In this document: positions 21,096 through 27,016 of the stretch, piece after piece | Position numbering within the stretch: position 1 is the first letter of the stretch | How the letters are laid out: each line of letters opens with the position of its first letter | NCBI GenBank assembly: GCA_910586835.1 | Contig: CAJUJU010000055.1 | Location: 1-27,016, forward strand | Length of the DNA stretch: 27,016 nt | Reading direction: 5' to 3' | From: an uncultured Acetatifactor sp. | GTDB lineage: Bacteria; Bacillota; Clostridia; Lachnospirales; Lachnospiraceae | Program-made: the position numbers and the translations under genes | Notes under the pieces: generated by a model | Told to the model about the DNA's origin: nothing | Database searches by the model: none | The model's input: only the letters and a program-made list of their open reading frames with translations

Positions 21096-22472
21096 ATGAA
21101 GAAAGATTTTCGGGGCAGGAAATGTCTCGTGGTGGGTTCCGGGATCAGCGGGCTGGGCTCCGCGGCTCTTCTGGAGCAGATGGGGGCGGAGGTTGTGCTG
21201 TACGACAGCAATGAAAAGCTGACGGCAGAGGAAATCAGAGCGAAGCTTCCCGGGGACAGCAAGGCTGTCTGCGTGGCGGGTGAGCTTGCGGAGGAGATTT
21301 ATGAAACGGCACAGACGGTGGTCTTAAGCCCCGGCGTGCCGGTGGATATCCCGCTGGTGACGGCGCTGAGGGAGCGGGGCGCGCAGATCATCGGGGAGAT
21401 CGAGCTGGGGTATCAGGAGGAGAAGGGCAGAGTGGCGGCGATCACCGGCACCAACGGAAAGACTACCACCACCACGCTGACGGGAGAGATCATGAGGGCT
21501 CACCTGGGGGCGGATAAGGTGTTTGTGGTGGGAAATATTGGAGATCCATACACCTCCGAATGCCTGAAGACAGGAGAGGACACGGCCACGGTGGGGGAGA
21601 TCAGCTCTTTTCAGCTGGAGACCATCCGGGACTTTCATCCGGCGGTATCGGCCATCTTGAATATTACGCCGGATCATCTGAACCGTCATCACACCATGGA
21701 GGCTTATGTGCGGGCTAAGGAAGCCATCGCCATGAACCAGACAAAGGCGGATGTGTGTGTGCTGAACTATGACAACTGTTATACCAGATCCTTCGGGGAG
21801 CGGTGTCCGGCCCGGGTAGTCTGGTTCTCCTCGGCGTCAAAGCTGGAAGAGGGCTACTGGCTGAAAGGTGACAAAATCGTGAAGAGTGTTTCCGGGAGAG
21901 AGGAGGAGCTTCTGGATATCCACAGAGATATGCGGCTTGTGGGTATGTGCAATGTGGAAAATGTCATGGCGGCAATGGCCATAGCGGAGGAAATGGGGGT
22001 TCCCATGGATACGATCCTCTCCGTGGTGAAGGGATTCCGGGCGGTGGAGCATCGCATTGAGTTTGTGGCCACAAAGGCCGGGGTGGATTACTACAACGAT
22101 TCCAAGGGAACCAACCCGGATGCGGCAATACAGGGGATCCGGGCCATGAGCAGGCCCACGGTTCTGATCGGAGGAGGCTACGACAAGCAGAGCGAGTACG
22201 ACGATTGGATCGAAAGCTTTGACGGCAAGGTGAAATGGCTGGTGCTCATCGGCCAGACCAGGGAAAAAATTGCCGAGTGCGCCAAAAGGCATGGATTTGA
22301 CAGGATCCGTTTTGCAGATACCTTTGAGGAATGTCTGAAGCTGTGTACTGCTCTGGCAGAGAAGGGGGATGCGGTGCTGCTTTCGCCGGCCTGTGCCAGT
22401 TGGGGGATGTTTCCTGATTATGAGGTAAGGGGAAGGCTTTTTAAAGAATATGTGACAGGTCTGGAAGGTTAA
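21096..22472 (+). CDS. murD: UDP-N-acetylmuramoylalanine--D-glutamate ligase
   Basis: 458 residues, normal for MurD. An N-terminal Rossmann-type domain (CLVVGSGISGLGSAALLEQMGAEV) binds the UDP substrate, the central ATPase domain has the P-loop GTNGKTTTT and the SSFQLE motif, and the C-terminal domain begins near FRAVEHRIEFV and includes YYNDSKGTNPDA. The enzyme adds D-Glu to UDP-MurNAc-L-Ala using ATP, in the cytoplasm. The ATG at 21096 is chosen because CAGGAGG lies upstream; the open frame extends back into mraY but without a site. It ends eight bases before ftsW. Confidence 0.97.
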   Translation: MKKDFRGRKCLVVGSGISGLGSAALLEQMGAEVVLYDSNEKLTAEEIRAKLPGDSKAVCVAGELAEEIYETAQTVVLSPGVPVDIPLVTALRERGAQIIGEIELGYQEEKGRVAAITGTNGKTTTTTLTGEIMRAHLGADKVFVVGNIGDPYTSECLKTGEDTATVGEISSFQLETIRDFHPAVSAILNITPDHLNRHHTMEAYVRAKEAIAMNQTKADVCVLNYDNCYTRSFGERCPARVVWFSSASKLEEGYWLKGDKIVKSVSGREEELLDIHRDMRLVGMCNVENVMAAMAIAEEMGVPMDTILSVVKGFRAVEHRIEFVATKAGVDYYNDSKGTNPDAAIQGIRAMSRPTVLIGGGYDKQSEYDDWIESFDGKVKWLVLIGQTREKIAECAKRHGFDRIRFADTFEECLKLCTALAEKGDAVLLSPACASWGMFPDYEVRGRLFKEYVTGLEG

Positions 22473-22480
22473 GGAGCAGT

Positions 22481-23647
22481 ATGGCGACACATAGAACGTC
22501 AAAACGAAAAAGAAAAGAACAATCCGAATACTTTTTTGACTACAGCCTTCTGTTTATCGTGCTTTTCCTGCTGGGCTTCGGGCTTGTAATGATCTATTCC
22601 GCCAGCTCCTACGAGGCGTTTCAGGAGTTCAAGGATGCGGCGTATTATCTCAAAAAGCAGCTGGTGGCCATTGTCATCGGACTGGTGATGATGATTCTGG
22701 TGGCCAATATCCCGTACCATTTCTGGGAACGGTTTTACCTGTTGGGCTATATCGTGTCCATGGCGCTGGTGCCGCTGGTGCTGACGCCCCTGGGCGTGGA
22801 ATCCCACGGTGCAAGGCGCTGGATCAAGATTCCGGTGATCGGCCTGAACCTGCAGCCGGCGGAGGTGGCAAAGCTAGGGATGATCCTGTTCCTTGCGGTG
22901 ATGGTCTGCAAGATGGGAAAAGGGGTCCGGACCATGAGAGGTTTTATTTTCATGGTGCTTCTTCCCCTGCCGGTGGTGCTGGAGGTGTATCTGATCACGA
23001 AGAACCTGAGCTCTGCCATTATTATCCTGGGCATATCGGTGCTGATGGTGTTTGTGGCCAGTCCCGACTATAAGAAGTTTGTCATCATGGGGCTGGGGGG
23101 TGTGGCCGCAGTGGCGCTCCTTGTGTTTGTCATCGTGTCCTCCGGCGGGGAAGGGGGCTTCAGAAGCGAACGGATCGTGGCCTGGCTGGATCCGGAGAGC
23201 CAGGCTCAGGGCAAGGGCTTTCAGACCTTACAGGCGCTGTACGCCATCGGCAGCGGCGGCATCTTTGGGAAGGGGCTTGGCAAGAGCATGCAGAAGCTGA
23301 GCTTTCTGCCGGAGGCGCAGAATGACATGATCTTTTCCATCATCTGTGAGGAGCTGGGGCTCTTCGGAGCCGTGGCAATTATCTTGATGTTTATCATGCT
23401 GCTCTGGAGAATGATGGTCATTGCCAACAATGCCACGGATCTTTTCGGCGCCATGCTGGTGGTGGGGGTGATGGGACATATTGCCATTCAGGCTATCCTG
23501 AACATCGCGGTTGTGACAAACACCATACCAAACACGGGAATCTCGCTTCCCTTTATCAGCTACGGAGGCTCGTCGGTGATGTTTTTGCTGATCGAGATCG
23601 GGTTTGTGCTCAGTGTGGCGAAGAGGATCCAGCTGAAGGAATTGTAA
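22481..23647 (+). CDS. ftsW: Septal peptidoglycan glycosyltransferase FtsW (SEDS family)
   Basis: 388 residues, ten hydrophobic segments. A basic cytoplasmic N-terminus (THRTSKRKRKEQ) leads to the SEDS core. Motifs seen: GARRWIKIPVIGLNLQPAEVAKLG, QGKGFQTLQALYAIGSGGIFGKGLG, LPEAQNDMIFSIICEELG and the closing NTGISLPFISYGGSS, all characteristic of FtsW/RodA/SpoVE. The place in the dcw cluster after murD favours FtsW, or SpoVE in the sense of Bacillus; sequence alone does not separate them. It polymerises lipid II at the septum together with the class B PBP. TAAGGAG precedes the ATG. Confidence 0.93.
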   Translation: MATHRTSKRKRKEQSEYFFDYSLLFIVLFLLGFGLVMIYSASSYEAFQEFKDAAYYLKKQLVAIVIGLVMMILVANIPYHFWERFYLLGYIVSMALVPLVLTPLGVESHGARRWIKIPVIGLNLQPAEVAKLGMILFLAVMVCKMGKGVRTMRGFIFMVLLPLPVVLEVYLITKNLSSAIIILGISVLMVFVASPDYKKFVIMGLGGVAAVALLVFVIVSSGGEGGFRSERIVAWLDPESQAQGKGFQTLQALYAIGSGGIFGKGLGKSMQKLSFLPEAQNDMIFSIICEELGLFGAVAIILMFIMLLWRMMVIANNATDLFGAMLVVGVMGHIAIQAILNIAVVTNTIPNTGISLPFISYGGSSVMFLLIEIGFVLSVAKRIQLKEL

Positions 23648-23667
23648 AAACAAGGTACATGGAAAAG

Positions 23668-23707
23668 CTCTGCCTCATAGGATATAGTAACCTTATTCAA
23701 GGCAGAG
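23668..23707 (+). promoter_or_regulatory. Inverted repeat covering the murA ribosome-binding region
   Basis: CTCTGCCT (23668-23675) pairs perfectly with AGGCAGAG (23700-23707), with a 24-base loop. The 3' arm is the only purine-rich stretch just upstream of the murA ATG (23712). Pairing would hide a weak ribosome site. No T run follows, so it is not a terminator. Confidence 0.55.
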
Positions 23708-23711
23708 AACT

Positions 23712-24965
23712 ATGGATTCTATTTGCATTCGGGGCGGAGTCGCCCTGCAGGGTAATGTTTGTATTCAAGGTTCTAAAAATGCGGCGCTTCCGATACTGGC
23801 GGCATCCCTGCTGACCGGGGAATGCTCCGTTTTGAAAAACTGTCCCAGAATTTTGGACGTCTATGCCATGGTCAGCCTGCTGCAGAGCCTGGGCTGCGCG
23901 GTGTGCTGGCAGGAAAGCGGCATTATGGTGGATTCCTCCGGGGTGAAGTGCGGGGAGATGAGCTCTGAGGCGGCGACCTGTATGCGTTCTTCCCTCTGTC
24001 TGCTGGGGGCCATGCTTGGCCGCTGCAGAGAAGTGGTGATGGAGCATCCCGGGGGATGTGTCATCGGTGAGCGTCCCATCGACCTGCATCTGACTGCGCT
24101 TGGGCAGATGGGTGTTGTGTTCAGCGAGGAGAGGGGAAGGCTTCACGCGATTGCAGACAGGCTTCACGGGGCGGAGATCGACCTGCCCACGCCCAGCGTG
24201 GGAGCCACGGAGAACGTGATTCTGGCAGGCGTCCTGGCGGAAGGAGATACGATTCTTTCGGGGGCGGCCAGGGAGCCGGAAATCACCGCGCTGTGCAGAT
24301 ACCTGCAGTGCTGCGGGGCCTGCATCGAGGGTGCCGGCACAGACAGGCTTGTGATACGGGGACAAAGTCGGCTTTACGGAACGGACTTTACGATTCCGGC
24401 AGACAGGATAGTGGCGGGCACCTACCTGCTGGCCTGTATGGGAACGGGCGGAAGCGCCTTTCTGGAGAGGGCCCCGGGAGAGGAGCTTACAGCGGTGATG
24501 GAAGTGGCGGAGCGCATGGGCGGCCATTTCTGTACCTCGGAGCAGGGGATTTATGTACAGGGGCCTTCCAGGCCAAGGGCGGTGGAACGGATCCGGACTG
24601 CGCCTTATCCCGGTTTTCCCACGGATCTCCAGTCCATGGCGCTGGCGGTGGAAGCCAGGGGAAACGGGGTCACGGAAATTGAGGAGAACATTTTTGAAAA
24701 CCGGTTCAGGGTCGTGGAGGGGCTTCGGCGGATGGGCGCCTGCATCGAGCAGACAGACAGCCGCCGGGTGAGGGTCACGGGCGTTCCCTTCCTGACGGGA
24801 GCAGAGGTGTGCGCGAAGGAACTGAGGGGAGGAGCGGCGCTGGTGACGGCAGGACTGATGGCTCAGGGGGAGACATCGGTGTCGGGATGCTCTTTTGTAT
24901 ACCGGGGATATGAGAACATCTGCCGTGATTTCAGAGAATTAGGAGCAAGGATCACAAGTGTATAA
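23712..24965 (+). CDS. murA: UDP-N-acetylglucosamine 1-carboxyvinyltransferase
   Basis: 417 residues, full length. It transfers enolpyruvate from PEP to UDP-GlcNAc, the first committed step of peptidoglycan synthesis. Visible residues: GSKNAALP with Lys22, the catalytic loop HPGGCVIGERPIDLH with the fosfomycin-target Cys116 and Arg121, the general-base region YPGFPTDLQ, and LRGGAALVTAGLMAQG near the C-terminus. The protein is unusually rich in Cys for the family (well over ten). The start ATG at 23712 has only a weak AGGCAGAG site. It overlaps ftsQ by eight bases. Many Firmicutes have two murA genes; whether this is the main one cannot be judged here. Confidence 0.95.
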   Translation: MDSICIRGGVALQGNVCIQGSKNAALPILAASLLTGECSVLKNCPRILDVYAMVSLLQSLGCAVCWQESGIMVDSSGVKCGEMSSEAATCMRSSLCLLGAMLGRCREVVMEHPGGCVIGERPIDLHLTALGQMGVVFSEERGRLHAIADRLHGAEIDLPTPSVGATENVILAGVLAEGDTILSGAAREPEITALCRYLQCCGACIEGAGTDRLVIRGQSRLYGTDFTIPADRIVAGTYLLACMGTGGSAFLERAPGEELTAVMEVAERMGGHFCTSEQGIYVQGPSRPRAVERIRTAPYPGFPTDLQSMALAVEARGNGVTEIEENIFENRFRVVEGLRRMGACIEQTDSRRVRVTGVPFLTGAEVCAKELRGGAALVTAGLMAQGETSVSGCSFVYRGYENICRDFRELGARITSV

Positions 24966-25677
24966 GAAGAAAAAGGCAGGTTTCCTTCTCCTGGGGCTGG
25001 CCGTCCTGGCGGCGGCAGTGCTGGGAGCGGGAGCCTGGATCAGTGCCACATACACGGTGAAAACCGTGTATGTGGAGGGAAATGTGCATTATTCGGAGGA
25101 AGAGATAAAGGAGATCGTTATGGACGGGCTGCTGGGGGATAATTCCCTGTATCTCTCCTTCAAATACAAGAACAGGGGAGTGGAAAACATTCCCTTTGTG
25201 GATGTGATGGATGTGAAGGTTCTTGCGCCGGATACCATCCGCATCGTGGTCTATGAAAAGATTCTGACGGGGTACATCAAGCACATGGATACTTATCTGT
25301 ATTTTGATAAGGACGGCTATGTGGTGGAGAATTCCGGCGTCAGAACGGCGGGGGTGCCGCAGATCACGGGGCTGCGGTTCGATCATGTGGTGGTGGGAGA
25401 ACAACTGCCGGTGAAGGATGAAAATGTGTTCAACAGTATTCTGAACGTGACCAAGCTTCTGCGCAAGTATGAACTGGCGGCGGAGAAAATCCATTTCAAC
25501 GACGCCGGAGAGGTCACGATCTATTTCGGACAGGTCAGAGTGGCGCTGGGAAGCGATTCCGGCGCGCTGGAGGACAAGCTGATGCTCCTGCCGGAGCTTC
25601 TTCCCACACTGGAGGGGAAGGCAGGCACCCTTCAGATGCCGGGGGTGGATGTAAAATATACATTCAAGCCGGACTGA
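24958..25677 (+). CDS. ftsQ: Cell division protein FtsQ/DivIB
   Basis: 239 residues from a GTG at 24958, with CAAGGA six bases upstream, overlapping the murA stop. A basic cytoplasmic start (YKKKKAG), one membrane segment (about 8-29), a POTRA domain (about 33-105, VKTVYVEGNVHYSEEEIKEIV) and a beta domain follow. This is the standard FtsQ/DivIB layout, binding FtsL and DivIC outside the membrane. The protein lacks a long C-terminal tail. The gap between its stop and ftsZ holds a separate promoter. Confidence 0.9.
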   Translation: MYKKKKAGFLLLGLAVLAAAVLGAGAWISATYTVKTVYVEGNVHYSEEEIKEIVMDGLLGDNSLYLSFKYKNRGVENIPFVDVMDVKVLAPDTIRIVVYEKILTGYIKHMDTYLYFDKDGYVVENSGVRTAGVPQITGLRFDHVVVGEQLPVKDENVFNSILNVTKLLRKYELAAEKIHFNDAGEVTIYFGQVRVALGSDSGALEDKLMLLPELLPTLEGKAGTLQMPGVDVKYTFKPD

Positions 25678-25704
25678 GGCGGAAGAAACTTTTTTAGAAA
25701 ACTG

Positions 25705-25733
25705 TTGCGAAAATCCAGAAATAATTATATGAT
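25705..25733 (+). promoter_or_regulatory. Promoter for ftsZ
   Basis: TTGCGA (25705-25710), a 17-base spacer and TATGAT (25728-25733), followed by a leader of about 40 bases carrying AAAGGAGG before the TTG start. This gives ftsZ its own transcript besides read-through from the cluster. Confidence 0.65.
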
Positions 25734-25774
25734 AGTCTATATGGAGTTTAGTATGGTAAAAGGAGGATATACCC

Positions 25775-26962
25775 TTGCTTGAGATTAAGACAAATGACGC
25801 TGAATCTGCAGCCAAGATCATTGTGGTCGGCGTGGGCGGTGCAGGTAATAATGCTGTTAATAGAATGGTAGACGAACAGATTGACGGAGTGGACTTTATT
25901 GGTGTCAATACCGATAAACAGGCGCTGCAGCTCTGTAAGGCGCCCAAGCTTCTCCAGATCGGGGAAAAGCTGACAAAGGGTCTGGGAGCCGGAGCAAAGC
26001 CCGAGGTGGGAGAGAAGGCCGCCGAGGAGAGCGCGGAGGAGATCGCTGCCGCCATCAAGGGGGCGGATATGGTATTTGTCACCTGCGGAATGGGAGGCGG
26101 CACGGGAACCGGCGCTGCGCCCGTAGTTGCAAAGCTGGCCAAGGAGATGGGGATTCTGACCGTGGGCGTGGTGACCAAGCCTTTCCGCTTTGAGGCCAAG
26201 GCGCGCATGGTGAATGCCATCAACGGAATTGAGCGCATTAAGGAAAACGTGGACACGCTGATCGTGATTCCGAACGATAAGCTTCTTGAAATTGTGGACA
26301 GGCGTACTACCATGCCGGAGGCGCTAAAGAAAGCGGATGAGGTACTTCAGCAGGCCGTTCAGGGAATTACCGACCTGATCAATGTGCCTGCCGTTATCAA
26401 CCTTGACTTTGCGGACGTTCAGACTGTCATGAAGGACAAGGGTATCGCACATATCGGCATCGGTGACGGCAAGGGAGATGACAAAGCTCTTGAGGCCGTG
26501 AAAATGGCCGTGGAGAGTCCTCTTCTGGAGACCACGATCACCGGAGCGTCCCATGTCATCATCAATGTATCCGGTGATATTACATTGGCTGACGCAAGCG
26601 ATGCGGCCGGCTATGTTCAGAATCTGGCGGGCGAGGAGGTCAATATTATCTTCGGCGCCATGTATGATGCCACAAAGTCGGACAGCTGCACCATTACTGT
26701 TATCGCAACGGGGCTGGACGTGCCCAGAGACGGTGTGGCTGTTCAGCCCAGGCTGGGGGCCGGAATTGCCTACAGACAGCCCGGCGCACACATTGCCCCC
26801 AATTCCATGAAGGGATTGAATATGCAGCCCGGAGCAGGGACACAGCCGGGGACGGCGCAGCCCGGTTCCAGACCGGCTCCCGGGATTCAGAAGCCCGTGG
26901 ATATCAGAAGCTCCGTGGAGGAGAAGACGCTGAAGATTCCCGATTTTCTGCAGCGCAAATAA
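25775..26962 (+). CDS. ftsZ: Cell division GTPase FtsZ
   Basis: 395 residues, the tubulin homologue that forms the Z ring. Seen: VVGVGGAGNNAVNRM at the nucleotide pocket, the tubulin signature GGGTGTGAAP, the T7-loop region NLDFADVQTVM with its catalytic Asp, a Pro/Gly/Gln-rich linker (about 325-380) and the conserved C-terminal peptide IPDFLQRK that binds FtsA/SepF-type anchors. The start is a TTG at 25775, eight bases after AAAGGAGG; the first ATG inside is far into the core. It has its own promoter. It is the last gene of the visible cluster. Confidence 0.98.
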   Translation: MLEIKTNDAESAAKIIVVGVGGAGNNAVNRMVDEQIDGVDFIGVNTDKQALQLCKAPKLLQIGEKLTKGLGAGAKPEVGEKAAEESAEEIAAAIKGADMVFVTCGMGGGTGTGAAPVVAKLAKEMGILTVGVVTKPFRFEAKARMVNAINGIERIKENVDTLIVIPNDKLLEIVDRRTTMPEALKKADEVLQQAVQGITDLINVPAVINLDFADVQTVMKDKGIAHIGIGDGKGDDKALEAVKMAVESPLLETTITGASHVIINVSGDITLADASDAAGYVQNLAGEEVNIIFGAMYDATKSDSCTITVIATGLDVPRDGVAVQPRLGAGIAYRQPGAHIAPNSMKGLNMQPGAGTQPGTAQPGSRPAPGIQKPVDIRSSVEEKTLKIPDFLQRK

Positions 26963-27016
26963 TGATTTTGTCAAGATTAGTTGACACATTTTCCTCAAGG
27001 ATTTTGCATCCTATGC
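26963..27016. other. Window end after ftsZ, no gene seen
   Basis: A TTGACA lies at 26981-26986, which could be a -35 box for the next gene, but no good -10 is visible before the window ends. No terminator hairpin is seen in these 54 bases. Confidence 0.3.

Noticed and set aside
24952..26313. Long minus-strand open frame (453 codons) opposite ftsQ and ftsZ
   Set aside because: It lies wholly antisense to two well-identified genes, has no recognisable domain, and reflects the base composition of the real genes on the other strand.
1..27016. tRNA or rRNA genes
   Set aside because: No cloverleaf-like segment with a T-arm GTTCGAATC-type motif or rRNA signature was seen by eye. A tRNA at the insertion site was specifically looked for and not found.

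Overview
The window is a stretch of a Clostridia chromosome, most likely Lachnospiraceae. This rests on the gene order mraZ-rsmH-ftsL-PBP-spoVD-mraY-murD-ftsW-murA-ftsQ-ftsZ, the presence of spoVD (an endospore former or a descendant of one), strong AGGAGG ribosome sites, and a moderately G+C-rich backbone interrupted by a clearly A+T-richer insertion. Species cannot be named from the sequence alone.

Left chromosomal block (1-4408): the 3' end of rsgA, a 58-residue unknown protein, a structured leader ending in an intrinsic terminator, a three-gene ABC-2 exporter operon (two permeases and an ATPase, overlapping), then ychF with its own promoter.

Mobile element (about 4391-12475, roughly 8.1 kb): a small integrative element inserted in the last codons of ychF. 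The element supplies replacement codons (FRFNV-stop) to ychF, and the displaced original codons, again FRFNV-stop but with different third bases, lie at 12471-12488. It carries a tyrosine integrase and an XRE regulator (minus strand), a divergent HTH/excisionase-like gene with an unknown 190-residue partner, a five-gene minus-strand operon headed by a protein resembling Nmad3 (nucleotide modification associated domain 3) and including a lipoprotein, a second XRE regulator, a small unknown protein, and a rolling-circle (HUH) Rep protein. Both ends carry direct ACCCCTA repeats that look like integrase arm sites. No type IV secretion genes are present, so it is either a mobilizable element or an integrated rolling-circle plasmid. 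Its left end brings a terminator behind ychF and its right end carries an outward-facing promoter pointing at lgt.

Right chromosomal block (12476-27016): a composite hairpin-rich repeat (12490-12782), lgt, a terminator, then the division and cell wall cluster. A promoter and putative MraZ boxes precede mraZ. The cluster makes lipid I precursors and their carrier step (murA, murD, mraY), the SEDS polymerase FtsW, two class B PBPs, FtsL and FtsQ/DivIB, and FtsZ with its own promoter. murG, murB, murC, murE and murF are not in the cluster. spoVD and murA are each preceded by an inverted repeat that includes the ribosome-binding region. The last 54 bases after ftsZ hold no gene.
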